A stretch of 64,000 bases of DNA from Myotis daubentonii (lineage: Eukaryota; Chordata; Mammalia; Chiroptera; Vespertilionidae), in the NCBI RefSeq assembly GCF_963259705.1, contig NC_081842.1:66910787-66974786 (forward strand), in the 5' to 3' direction. Shown here piece after piece: positions 1 through 54,976 of this stretch. The position numbers and the translations under genes are program-made. Position 1 is the stretch's first letter. Each line of letters starts with the position of its first letter. The notes below the pieces were generated by a model, which was given only the letters and a program-made list of their open reading frames with translations, was not told the DNA's origin and did no database searches.

Positions 1-274
1 CTATGACTACCATTTCAGTGCACACCAATTTGCACCTGTTTACAGAGGGCTCTCTGTGGCCACCAGGGTCTGATTTTCCTATATGCATGTGCTGGGCATT
101 GACTCTCCTTGTCTTTATGGGAACAGCCTTCCATGAATGATTGACAGGAGCTGGCTGTCAATGACTAATGAGAGCACTCTAGCTCCCTTGCACCCCAGGT
201 GGGAAAACTGAGGTTCATATTCTTCACTTGCTCTTAGAACTCCATGGCAGAATTGTTCTCAATAGTCTAAAGCC
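1..274. other. Downstream flank, nothing recognised
   Basis: Non-repetitive-looking sequence beyond the 3' end of ATP6V1A. No coding potential or element ends were seen. Confidence 0.5.
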
Positions 275-275
275 G

Positions 276-511
276 TGGTCGGCGAACTGTGGCTCGCGAG
301 CCACATGCGACTCTTTGGCCCCTTGAGTGTGGCTCTTCCACAATATACCACAAAATACCACGTGCGGGCGCGCATGTACAGTGCGATTGAAACTTTGTGG
401 CCCATGCGCAGAAGTCGGTATTTTGTGGAAGAGCCACACCCAAGGGGCCAAAGAGCTGCATGTGGCTTGCGAGCCGTAGTTTGCCGAGCCACAGTTTGCC
501 GACCACTGGTA
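276..511. mobile_element. Fold-back hAT-like MITE
   Basis: The left end (GTGGTCGGCGAACTGTGGCT) and right end (CACAGTTTGCCGACCACTGG) are inverted copies. The pairing continues inward through the GAGCCACA and CTCTTTGGCCCCTTG blocks, so nearly the whole 236 bp is one imperfect palindrome. Flanking CTAAAG / GTAAAG is a possible decayed duplication. The ORFs here are artefacts of the palindrome. Confidence 0.75.
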
Positions 512-819
512 AAGTATTGACTTGCTCAATGATGAGCACTTTTATTGGCTTCTTTCAATTCTATTTCAGTTCTCTACTAGTCTAATAGTGTTCCCTATGG
601 TTACCTCCCAAATAAATTGCCTGCAGCCAAATACTAACTGTCTGAGTCAACTTCTAGGAAACGCAAACTATAAGAAGCCCTTAGAATAACCTCAGTGGAA
701 TTTTATCACACCCCTCTTGGGGAAGTTGGTTCCCTTCTTTGTGCTCATACTGTAGCAATACATTAAAACTAAGAAGATATTGGGATATTACCAATTAGAC
801 TAAAAAATTGTCCAAACAG

Positions 820-1278
820 CCCTATCCAGTTTGGCTCAGTGTATAGAGCAGTGATGGCAAACCTTTTGAGCTCGGCGTGTCAGCATTTTGAAAAACCCTA
901 ACTTAACTCTGGTGCCATGTCACATATAGAAATTTTTTGATATTTGCAACCATACTAAGACTTATATTTTTGATATTTATTTTATATATTTAAATGCCAT
1001 TTAACAAAGAAAAATCAACCAAAAAAATGAGTTTGCGTGTCACCTCTGACACGCGTGTCATAGGTTCGTCATCACTGGTATAGAGTGTCAGCCCATGTAC
1101 TGAAGGGTCCCGGGTTCGATTCTAGTCAAGGGTGCATACCTGGTAGGGGCGCATGTGGGAGGCAACCAATTGATGTGTCTCTCTCACATCAATGTTTCTC
1201 TTTCTCTCTGTATCTTCCCCTCCCTTCCACTCTCGCTAAAAAAATCAATGGAAAAATATCCTTGGGTGAGGATTAACA
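820..1278 (+). mobile_element. Ves-type tRNA-derived SINE, split by a hAT MITE
   Basis: The tRNA-like head with A box (TTGGCTCAGT) runs to 848. The SINE resumes at 1086 with the B box GGTTCGATTC, the CTCTCTC body and the A-rich tail ending GGGTGAGGATTAACAAC. The insert is at 849-1077. Confidence 0.85.
849..1077. mobile_element. hAT MITE (CAGTGATGGC family) nested in a SINE
   Basis: 229 bp with TIRs CAGTGATGGC / its inverted form at the right end, flanked by a perfect 8-bp duplication GTATAGAG (841-848 and 1078-1085). The 8-bp target and CAG...CTG ends are diagnostic for hAT. It has no transposase. Confidence 0.9.
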
Positions 1279-1424
1279 ACAAAATTACTCAAACATTCTA
1301 TAATAAGCTTTCTCATGAATTTTTAAATATTTCTCTCTACATAACTTTGGCATTCAATAGTAATAGAATTGTTCACTCCACACTGTTTTACTTCCTTGGG
1401 AATTGTTAAAAATATATGTAAGGA

Positions 1425-1645
1425 GTCCGGCCAGTGTGGCTCAGGGGTTGAACTGTTGACTCAGGAACCCGGAAGTCAAAGTTCGATTCCCAGTCAGGGC
1501 ACATGCCCGGGCTGTGGGCTCGATCCCCAGTAAAGGGCGTGTAGGAGATAGCCAAGCAATGATTCTCTCTCATCATTGATGTTTCTGTCTCTCTTTCCCT
1601 TTCCTTTCCTCTCTGAAATGAACAAAAACATATTTTTAAAAACAC
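1425..1645 (+). mobile_element. Ves SINE
   Basis: It starts GTCCGGCCAGTGTGGCTCAG, has the B box AGTTCGATTCC, a CTCTCTC body and an A-rich tail. Flanking ATGTAAGGA is repeated on both sides. Confidence 0.85.
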
Positions 1646-2033
1646 ATGTAAGGAAATAAAATATGTACCAAGTAACATGTTGCTAGACTGAATCTTAAAT
1701 AATTTGGCTTGCAAAATTTGAATTACAGGCTTTAGTTCATTTACCAAAAACAGAAATAAGTACCACTATCTCCTTTAATTTATGTGTGCTTTACAAACCA
1801 TTTACTTCTTTAATTTAAAACAATATTCAGAATGGTATGGGATTTTGTGTACTACATTTCCAAATCATAGTGTATATGATTATAGGACTTTTTGCAGGCT
1901 ATAGTGAGAGCCCCAATTGAATTTCATTATCTTAAGTAACAATTTATAAAGAAAGGGAGAAATAAAAAATTTCAAAATTATACTGAAAACATCATCAAAA
2001 TACAACATGGTGGCATGTTTTCTAGCAGATCTT
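1646..2033. other. Downstream flank, AT-rich, no element recognised
   Basis: Unique-looking sequence between a SINE and the CA repeat that follows the gene's poly(A) site. No gene seen. Confidence 0.4.
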
Positions 2034-2034
2034 G

Positions 2035-2060
2035 CCACACACACACACACACACACACAC
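2035..2060. repeat. (CA)n microsatellite
   Basis: About 13 CA units. On the gene strand this is (TG)n, just beyond the predicted ATP6V1A cleavage site. Confidence 0.9.
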
Positions 2061-2074
2061 AGAAAAAAAAAGTT

Positions 2075-4354
2075 AATTTAAATCCACTTTTATTTTTTCA
2101 TAGATTTTAACAATTATGCACAACTTTTCACATATAGAGAGTGAAATCTCAAGGATAAGGAGGCAATATATATATATATGTATGGTCTCTTCTATTCATT
2201 CTTTAGGATGGAAGGAAATTTCTAAAGGGCACAATGTGTGAGATTTAACACTGGAAAAATACATAAGAAACTTGTTTAACTGGCTCCACTTAGGACCAGG
2301 CACAGCACAATAAATACAGAACTGCATCATTTTTAAAAGACTGTTGCCATTTTAACACATTCGTACTAAAGAAATATGATCAGTGACCAATCTGAATTCT
2401 ATAACATATAGGTGAAGGGACACTTAAAATGAATATCTGAGCATAGTTTTTCTAGCATTTTCACGCCCAAACATCAACATACTTAAAAAGTAGTAAAGAA
2501 CATATACTGCAAATTCAGAACTACAAAAACAAAACAAAACAAAACAAAAACCCTGAAAAACTTGGTCAAACTTTCCTCATCCTATTATTCATTCCCATCA
2601 CAATTCTAATTTGCTGGTAAATTTAAGGTAGAAAAGAAAGTTTTTGAAATTATTTTAATTTCCACTGGTCGTAGGGCTTCTGGGTAGGAGGCTACATTGG
2701 AAGCCAACTGATTAAGCAGCACCATTAAGTCCACACCTCAACAAACCATTGCAAAATTTTTATCTTCCAGTATTCTGAAAGGTTATAAAAGGTTGTATGG
2801 AAGAATACCTGTCCTGAACTGTAAAAACATGCAATTTGCAAGGATTTAAACAAACTAGAGCTGAATTCTCTACTGCCTGCATCTTTCCTTATCAGACCAA
2901 AAGAACTACATTACCTAAAAATTTAAATAATAACCTATTAAGGCATAAAATAAATACTTTATTTATGCTATTACATTGGGGTATTTGAGATTGTTAGACA
3001 CGTTCACAAGCCCTTTCCTCTCAGAAAGAGGAAGGAATGGTGCCAGCACTGTTGGTCAGAAAGAGTTAATGGGAAACTGTCGCTCTCGGCTGTTCTGTGA
3101 TGAGCCTTATTGTACAAATACTTAAAAGACAGACAGAAATGATCTTTTTTCACTTGACTCAGATTCTGCTATCAGCAGATACGAGAATCAATTTTATCCC
3201 TATTAAACCAAACGGAAACTGTTATGCTGCTATGGCTACAGATATTCTGAGGACTCTTGTGAGCAAATGAATCAAAACCCACATGAAAGAAAGTATTATT
3301 TTCTATAATTAGTAAACTGGTTGTTCAAAAATTCAATAAGGGAACAAACATGTGAACATATGACACACACTATTATCTTCAAAAAACATAATGCCACTCT
3401 GGTCCCAAGGATCACGATAGCCCAGCCGGTCCTTAAATGTGCAAACAGCCTTTAACTACTCCTAAATATCTTCTTTGTGACATTTTAGTGTCCATCACAC
3501 TGCCACATGATTCTTAGAAGCTCAGGCTTCTAAGATGTTTGAGGAAAAGAAAAAGGGTATAATGGGGATCAAGTTCTTGGTGATTGTTCTAAATGTAATT
3601 TTAAAAAGACTTTCCTAATAATGCAGAATAGTCCTTGATACTGAATTTTTCCTCGTGAGACAGAATAAGCTTTAACAAGACGATGTTAATCTAAATTTGA
3701 CCATCTGGCTCCTTTTTCACTTTTTTTAGAGGGTACTGATCCATATATTATGCTGAGCCCCCAAAATGCCTGTTTTAAAAACAACATAGTTCCTAACAGT
3801 TCCCCATAAATATTCCTGATTTATGCTGGGGAAGCAATGCAAAACTGAAACATTAATCATTAATGTTATTAAAAAAGCAAATACTTCCCGCAAAGAAGTT
3901 ATTTAGCAAAATGCTAAGCTGCAAATAAACTTGCCATGTAGATAGATATCAAATCATTTCACAAAGTACCTGTCACAATGTAAAGAAAACTGACCTTTCA
4001 TCCCCAATTCACTGCAAAGACAGTACATGCAGTAGGCTTGTTTAAATTTAGTGGCGATGAGGAAAGGGCAAACCTAGGACAAGGAGGGACGTCAGCCTAC
4101 ATACAAATTTACAGTAGTGTAGCCATTGTATATCCTATTTTCTACATTCACCACTTTGGAGAAAGGAACACTGGAACAAAGGAATGTTTTGTATAAGACC
4201 TACAAAATAAACAGGGAAACAAATGATAAGAGGCATAAAGCTGCACTAGTCTCAAAGCTGCACAGTAAAGCAGCAAAAGGTTTGAGATGGGAAATTTAGG
4301 AAAATATACACATATGAGAGCTTGCTGAGGAAAAGGAAGGAAGAAATCACAGTT
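2075..4354 (-). other. ATP6V1A: ATP6V1A 3' untranslated region
   Basis: About 2.28 kb from the stop codon to the likely poly(A) site. I see no SINE, Helitron, LINE or hAT copy here, in contrast to the flanks and introns where insertions come every few hundred bases. That fits purifying selection on, or recent exposure as, an mRNA end. An (AAAAC)n tract sits at 2526-2550. The exact end is inferred. Confidence 0.7.
2089..2094 (-). terminator. ATP6V1A: Putative poly(A) signal AATAAA of ATP6V1A
   Basis: Plus-strand TTTATT is AATAAA on the gene strand. Downstream on that strand come a short gap, a T-run (2063-2071) and a (TG)n tract (2036-2060), which together resemble the U/GU-rich downstream element. 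Cleavage is inferred near 2075. Other TTTATT hexamers occur higher up (for example about 2957), so shorter isoforms are possible. Confidence 0.6.
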
Positions 4355-48522
<44,168 letters not shown>

Positions 48523-48747
48523 CTAAGGGGAAAAATTAAGTCATAATTACAAACCCTAACGCAAAAGAACCAATATAGGTAGTCAACTCTCATTGATGGT
48601 GTATTTTGAGTTATTACCACTTCTTCAAAGTAAAATAAAAAATTCTTAAAATGTGATTAAAAGTACCTCATTCCTGGATGCTTTACAATTATTAAAATTC
48701 AGAATTATATATCCCCATGAAAACTGTCCCATAAAAAATACTGAGTA

Positions 48748-48959
48748 GCCCTAACAGGTTTGGCTCAATGGATAGAGAGTCGGCCTGCGAACTCAAGGGT
48801 CCCAGGTTCGATTCCGGTCAAAGGCATGTACCTTGGTTGCAGGCACATACCCAGTAGGGAGTGTGAAGGAGGCAGCTGATCGATGTTTCTCTCTCATCGA
48901 TGTTTCTAACTGTCTATCCCTCTCCCTTCCTCTAAGAAATCAATAAAATATATTTTTTT
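48748..48959 (+). mobile_element. Ves SINE
   Basis: GCCCTAACAGGTTTGGCTCA head, GGTTCGATTCCGGTCAAAGG B box, AATCAATAAAATATATT tail. A perfect 15-bp duplication, AAAAAATACTGAGTA, lies on both sides. It is in intron 1. Confidence 0.95.
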
Positions 48960-49086
48960 AAAAAATACTGAGTATAACAATGTGAAGTCTTCTCAATGGT
49001 TTATCCAGCCCTACATCTTGCCCTCTCCCCCATTAACTTTCTGACCATCTCTCCAATTACTTCTACCCTTAATCTTTCTGCATATA

Positions 49087-49175
49087 CAGGAGTGGGAAAA
49101 ATTAGGTTTACAGTCGTAATAATAAGTAATACAATAATGTACTCATAACTGTAAATCTACTTTTGCCCACCCCTG
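49087..49175. mobile_element. 89-bp Tc1/mariner-type MITE
   Basis: Inverted ends begin CAGGAGTGGGAAAAATTAGG and end CTACTTTTGCCCACCCCTG. About 28 bp pair with few mismatches, flanked by TA (TATA) on both sides. The central 33 bp carry nothing coding. Confidence 0.83.
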
Positions 49176-49176
49176 T

Positions 49177-49442
49177 ATACACTGAATTCCTTGCCATTTC
49201 TCAAAAACATACATGTTCTGCCTCAGGGTCTTTGTACATGTTGCTCCCTCTACCTAGAGTACTCTTCTTGCAGATATCTGCTCCTATACTTCCTTCAGGT
49301 CTTTACTCAACTGTCCCCTACTCCGAGAGGCTTCTCTGCCCATCTATTTAAATCACAACATAGCCCCCTCCTTCACTGCTTTATTTTTCATCATCTTATG
49401 TCTTACATTTATTTTTATTTTTTAATCCTCCCTCGAGAATAT
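49177..49442 (+). mobile_element. L2 LINE 3' fragment
   Basis: It matches the well-known L2 3' region: CCTCAGGGTCTTTGTACATG, TTCCTTCAGGTCTTTACTCA, GAGAGGCTTCTCTGCCCATC, CTGCTTTATTTTTCATCATC. The two overlapping ORFs are L2 remnants. Confidence 0.8.
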
Positions 49443-49462
49443 TTTTCCAGTGTTTTGCTTGT

Positions 49463-49665
49463 TTTTTAGAGAGAGTGAAAGGGAAGGGGAGAGACAGAGA
49501 GAAACACTAATGTGAGACACATCAATTGGTTGCCTCCCGTGTGCACCCCGACCAGGATCAGGGATCAAGCCTGCAACCGAGGTACGTGCCCTTGATCAGA
49601 ATCAAACCCAGCATGCTTCAGTCCACAGGATGATGCTCTATCCACTGAGCCAAATCAGCTAGGGC
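49463..49665 (-). mobile_element. Ves SINE, antisense
   Basis: GAGAGAGTGAAAGGG body and head complement GCCCTAGCTGATTTGGCTCA. Confidence 0.87.
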
Positions 49666-50280
49666 ACATTTAATTTTTAAATGTATTATCCAACTTTAAA
49701 ATTTTTCTGAAAGCACTTTTCCTTTTTAGCAGAACATGGAACAGTTTAAGTAATTCAGTTCAACCTCTTTTCTTTATGGATGTGCAAACTGAAAAACCTA
49801 AAGAATTAACTATTCAAGTCCAAATAGAAAACTGGTGGCAGATGCCAAAGCAGAAAGTTTATTTTTGACCACCGGTCTAAGTTAAAAATTATTGATGTTT
49901 AATAATGGAGATAAAATACATGTACATATAAAAAGCTAAATTATGCCCCAGAAACAACCATAAAGTAAAGGTCACAGATCAATAAGTAATAGTGTTAAAT
50001 CATATAAGTTATCTACTAAAAGTTCAATAATTAGAATGTGTAGGGAGCACAGGTTGAAGGTCAGGTAAAATTTGGATAAAATAGAAAGAAAAAAAAAGGT
50101 AGCAAAGGCATTTCAGTTGGGGAAATAATAAAACAAAAGAATAGAGAAATTTTTAAGAAGTTAACAGACTATGAAGAAAGGTTTTATTAGGACAACAGTG
50201 AGAAATAAAGATACAAAGGTAAAGACATTTCTTTGTGGGTCTTGAAATGAAATGGCAAGTAAACTTGAATCTACAAACAA
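49666..50280. other. Intron 1 sequence, MIR/L2-like decay
   Basis: No gene or clear element ends. 49735-49880 may be an old MIR. Confidence 0.35.
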
Positions 50281-50428
50281 TCCTATATAATAAAGAGCTA
50301 ATATACTAATTAAACCAGATGGCAGAACAACTTTCCAGAACGACCAGTGGGCAGGGGGTAGGGCCTCGAAGCAGCTGGGGCTGCGAGGGCCAAGTCCCTT
50401 GCACGAATTTCGTGCATCAGGCCTCTAA
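50281..50428 (+). mobile_element. 148-bp minimal Helitron
   Basis: It begins TCCTATATAATAAAGAGCTA, ends with hairpin GCACGAATTTCGTGC and CAGGCCTCTAA, and sits between a host A (50280) and T (50429), as Helitrons do. Both ends are complete with under 100 bp between. Confidence 0.9.
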
Positions 50429-50599
50429 TAGGAAATAACCGAAAATGGAGTGAGAACTTTAATGGGGAAAATGATGTTCAGTTAATTTAACAGGTTAGAC
50501 TGAAAAGCTCTAGAAATAGTTATGATCTGAGTATCAATTGAATTCAATTTATTAAATGTTTATTGAACTCCTACCAAGGAAAAGAAACTGTGTTAAACG

Positions 50600-51650
50600 T
50601 AGTGAATAAGGATTGTGAATAAAAGGAGCTTTCACTGGCTTTAAACAACTGTACATAAAAAGCACAATGACTTAAGTGTTCAAAACGACCACACAATGAA
50701 AGCCAAGAAGAAACTGATTTGAATGTGGGAGAAGTGTTAACCAATGTGAATGAAGTAGAGGGAACAGGTAGCTGAAAAGTAAGTTTTGAGGCTGGCTGAG
50801 TTGAGTCTAGATATGAAGAATACCACAAGAGAGGAAAACCAAACCCTGAGCCTTGGGGGTTAATTCTGGCAGGATGGGAAAGTTTTTTTAGTCTTTCAAG
50901 CGCTATTGAAGGATCATCAGGAGAACCATATATTCCATGGAATACAATTTGTAATCCATTAGTCAAGATATCAAGGATTGGGGAGGGGAGTATAACAATG
51001 AAGTCATTAACAGAGGAGTTATGGTTTGAAATACTGGTGCCATCAGAATGGAGATGGTGGACAGGGCTAGAATGGAGTGATTAAAGAAATAGGCAAGAGT
51101 GTAAACAAAAATTAAAACCATATGGAGATATGGGAGACATTAAAGTGAGTCAAATATGTTCTAAGGAGCAGGAAAAGTGCCAAGAACTTGAAGATGATAT
51201 CAGTGATAAGATAGAGACAGACTATCATGAAGTTGGTAGTTTACTGATAAAGATGAAGGCAGGGTGAAAGTCATCAAAAATAATGGAACTGAGTTAGAAA
51301 TAAAAAATAAACCAGACATCATAGTCACAAATACCACAATAAAAATCACAAGGATTTTGGGATTCTCAGTAGGAAAATTAATTGGAGAAGGGCATTTGAG
51401 GAAGGAAGAAGGAAAAGGGGAAACTGGTTTACCAGGATTCTCAGCTTCCTAAAGACAGGGCTATTGATTAAGCATGTATGGGATTGCAAATACTGGAATA
51501 CAAAGAGATGGAACAAGTTTTTCTAGAAACTACTTAGGCAATAGGGAGAAAAAGTTTAAAGACAAACACTTATTTGGGAAATGGGTTGGGCAAAGTTTTC
51601 AAAAAAGTAGTGAACGAGCAAATGAGGTCAAATTTTAAAATCAAAGATGT
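50600..51650 (-). other. Ancient mammalian interspersed repeat
   Basis: It looks like the same old repeat as at 31910-33300 (CAAACCCTGAGCCTTGGGGG and neighbours). No assigned name and no intact frame. Confidence 0.4.
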
Positions 51651-51734
51651 TCAAAGTCAGAAGGAAACTTGATAATCATATTGTCGAACTTCCTCCCCAA
51701 ATATGGGTATTTCCTTCAGGGCATTCATGATACA

Positions 51735-51900
51735 TAGTCATCTGTCTTTGAAGTGGAAATGGCACAAGATCTTGAGTCAGCAGACTCAGGACTCAGGCGG
51801 ATTCTGCCAGTGACATGCTATAAATCAAAATCTCTTATTATGTTCATTTGTAAAATAGGAATAATGCTATCATCCGCCCCAGAGCTGTGATTAAATGACA
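51735..51900 (+). mobile_element. MIR SINE fossil
   Basis: MIR-like core: TTGAGTCAGCAGACTCAGGA, TTCATTTGTAAAATAGGAAT, GAGCTGTGATTAAATGACAA. Confidence 0.65.
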
Positions 51901-51908
51901 AATTTCTT

Positions 51909-52133
51909 GCCTGGCTGGTATGGCTCAGAGGTTGAGTGTCAGACCATGAACCAGTAGGTCATGGTTTCATTTCTTGTTAGGACACATGCCCTGGTTGTGG
52001 GTTCGATCCCCAGTGGGGGGTAGGGGGGAATGCAGGAGGCAGCAGATGGATGTTTCTTTCTCATCAATGTTTCTATCTCTCTACCCCTGTCGCTTCACCA
52101 CTTTAAAATCAATAAAAATATATATTTAAAAAT
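51909..52133 (+). mobile_element. Ves SINE
   Basis: TTGCCTGGCTGGTATGGCTC head, GAACCAGTAGGTCATGG region, AATCAATAAAAATATATATT tail. ATGACAAATTTCTT / ATGACAATTTCTTA flank it. Confidence 0.88.
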
Positions 52134-52210
52134 GACAATTTCTTAAAGAGTTCCTTGTGACATGTAAAATGCTTATATTCAGTAGTAATACTGGTATTTA
52201 AATAGGGCCT

Positions 52211-52477
52211 CACCCTGGCTGGTGTTGCCCAGTAGTTAGAGTGTCAGCCCACACACTGATGGGTCACAGGTTTGATTCCAGGTCAAGGGCATGTACCTGG
52301 TTTGTAGGTTCGACCCCAACCCCGGTCGGGGCATGTGCAGGAAGCAACCAATTGATGTTTCACATCGATGTTTCTTTCTCTCCCTCTGTTCCACTCTAAA
52401 TAAATAAGTAAGTAAATAAATAAATAAATAGAAAAATACCTTTGGGTGAGGATCAACAACAACAAAAAACAAACAGG
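52211..52477 (+). mobile_element. Ves SINE
   Basis: CACCCTGGCTGGTGTTGCCC head, GGTTTGATTCCAGGTCAAGG B box, (TAAA)n and TTTGGGTGAGGATCAACAAC tail, the same subtype as at 820. Confidence 0.87.
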
Positions 52478-52844
52478 ACCTCAATTTTGAAAAAACACAT
52501 TGTATTTTTAGAAATCTTCTTTGAGAGAATTGTCTTGTATCTAATCTAAATCACCTTCCCATAACTTCTACCCTCTAACCCTGTTTCTTCCAAGTACTGT
52601 AGCCACAGAGTAAATATGTTCTCTCTCCAAGCAAATTCTCTTTAGTGCCTTCAACTGTTCCTCAAAGATTAATCTTTTTTTTTTTTTCAGATCTATACTC
52701 CCAAGGCTACCCTTTTCTGAAAGTATTTCATGATGTAAATGTTTCTTTTAAATCAAAGCAAACAAAATAAGAACAGTATTCTAGATGTTGTATGAGTAAA
52801 TACTGAAGAGTACCTCTTCATTTGTTCTGGGTGCTTCTTTATAT

Positions 52845-53000
52845 TGAGAGACAGAGACCAAGGCTTTGAGTCAGACAGATAGAGTTTGAATTTAAAAGTT
52901 GTGTCCTTGGGCAAATCAAATGCTTTCAACTTTAGGAGCCTCAGTTTCACCTGTAAAATCTAATGGGGTTGTTGTTAGGCACCTAACAGTAAGTCTGACA
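52845..53000 (+). mobile_element. MIR SINE fossil
   Basis: TTTGAGTCAGACAGATAGAG, GTCCTTGGGCAAATCAAATG, TCAGTTTCACCTGTAAAATC follow MIR order. Confidence 0.65.
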
Positions 53001-53076
53001 GAAAAGTAATACTAATAACTACTAATTCTGTTAATGCAAGCTAAGATTGCCTAATTTCTAAAAAGTGCCTAATGTA

Positions 53077-53303
53077 TTCTTTTTTAAAAATATATATATT
53101 TTTTTATTCATTTCAGAGAGGAAGGAAGAGGGAGAGAGAGATAGAAACATCAATGATGAGAACCATTGATTAGCTGCCTCCTGCACGCCCCCCACTGGGG
53201 ATTGAGCTCACAACCTAGGCATATGCCCTTAACCGGAATCAAACCTGGGACCCCTCAGTCCGCAGGCCAATGCTCCATCCACCGAGCCAAACTGGCTAGG
53301 GCT
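53077..53303 (-). mobile_element. Ves SINE, antisense
   Basis: Head complement GCCCTAGCCAGTTTGGCTCG at right. CCTAATGTATTCT flanks both sides. Confidence 0.92.
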
Positions 53304-53382
53304 ACCTAATGTATTCTAATCATCTTGTTACTTGAACCAAATCTAGTCACTTGACTATTTTTTTCTTAATTATCATTATGTA

Positions 53383-53629
53383 CTAGAGGCCTGTTGCACG
53401 AAGAGATTCGTGCAATTGGCCTTCTTTTCCCCTGGCTGCTGGCACCGGTTTTCCTCTAGCATCCAGCCAGAGCAGGCCCCAGAGCCGTGAGGCTTCGCTC
53501 CACCACTTGGAGCCTACGTATGCAAATTAACTGCCATCTTTGTTAGGTTAATTTGCATACTGTCCTGATTGACTTGTTAGTGTAGCAAAGGTATGGTCAA
53601 TTTACATGTTTGTCTATTATTGGGTAAGA
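53383..53629 (-). mobile_element. HeliBat-type Helitron, 247 bp
   Basis: Left edge CTAGAGGCCTGTTGCACGAA with hairpin TTGCACGAAGAGATTCGTGCAA. The right edge in sense begins TCTTACCCAATAATAGACAA. Confidence 0.88.
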
Positions 53630-54390
53630 TAGTCCTTTTGGCCATGACTTCATTTTCTAAAACTAAATATATTTTTTAAAGTATCAATGATGTGACAGGT
53701 GCTGTATTATAGGTTGAAAATATAATGGAGTAAGACAATCCCCCCTGCCCCCCAAGGAGCTTCTGGCTTGGTGTGCTAAAAAGACAAACGGGTAGTTACA
53801 ATAAGGTGACAAATGTGCTCTCATAGAAACAGTGCAGGCTGCTTTAGAAGAGCATAAAGCACAGGCATCTAACCTAGACTTGGGCAGGACAGGAGTGACT
53901 TAGAGGAGGCAAAGTTGAGACTTGTAAGATGGACAAGAGGCATTAGAGTATATAGTAGAGCTTCATTACAAATGGTTCAAATCTTCTAAGGTTCATAAAG
54001 ATGTCTAGAAAGTTCATGAGGCAATAATGGTGTCTTTTCTGATTTTTAATATAAATATTTACATACATTCCTTTTAAAACTACTGTGAATACCTCCAAAT
54101 GTATGAGCAATGATTAGTGGAAATCAAATGGGTCTGTTCAGGATTCAGCTGCCTTGTGGGTTTATCACGCAGCTGGATTATCCTAGTCACAAAGGAAATA
54201 GATGATTCTACAGTTTTAAACATTTTTGTTTTTAGGAATATATTGTTTAGTTTATGACAAAGACAGCAGGCATTAGGAATAGTGACACCAAAGTAATAAG
54301 AGAAACAAGAAGTGATAATTCTATAGATTTACTACTTAGAGATGCTTTTCACCAGATCCACAAATTTACATTTGTCTGATTAATATTCTT
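53630..54390. other. Intron 1 sequence, likely old repeat
   Basis: 53690-53950 reads like an old mammalian repeat (GGTGCTGTATTATAGGTTGA, CAAGGAGCTTCTGGCTTGGT). The rest is unassigned. Confidence 0.35.
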
Positions 54391-54393
54391 ATA

Positions 54394-54720
54394 CAGTTGA
54401 CACTTGAACAACACAAGACATCGACCCCCACACAGTTGAAAATCCATGCATAGCTTTGGACTCCCCCCAAACTTAACTACTAATACACTAATGCTGACCA
54501 GAAGTATTACTGATAACATAAGCAGTCAATTAAGATATATTTTGTATATTATATGTAATACATACTATATTCTTACAATAAAGTAAGCTACAGAAAAGAA
54601 AATGGTAAGAAAATCATAAGGAATAGAAAATATATTCACATTACCTGCATGTATTTACTGAGAAAAATCCACATATAAATGGATGCACAGTTCAAACCTG
54701 CATTGTTCAAGGGTCAACTA
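54394..54720. mobile_element. MER2 (Tigger-derived) DNA transposon
   Basis: The ends CAGTTGACACTTGAACAACA and TTGTTCAAGGGTCAACT(A) are inverted, flanked by TA. The interior (ACAATAAAGTAAGCTACAGA, TTCAAACCTGCATTG) fits the MER2 consensus I remember. Ancient and non-coding. Confidence 0.85.
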
Positions 54721-54976
54721 TATATAAAGTCAAGTTGATTGTACTTTTTAAAAAGCCAGTGTTAAGAGAAAAACATGATGATGATTATGAGTAATTTTGC
54801 TTTCTCTACATCCACTGTGTTATATGTAGAGAAGTGGTTGCAAATACATCCCCAAACCAGCTCTTAACACATCTTTCATGATAAAATAATAAAATTATGA
54901 ACATACCAGCTTTTAAAGCATAAAATGAAGGAATTCCAAAGCATTTCTGTCCACTTTTGGTATTTTAATATAGTTA

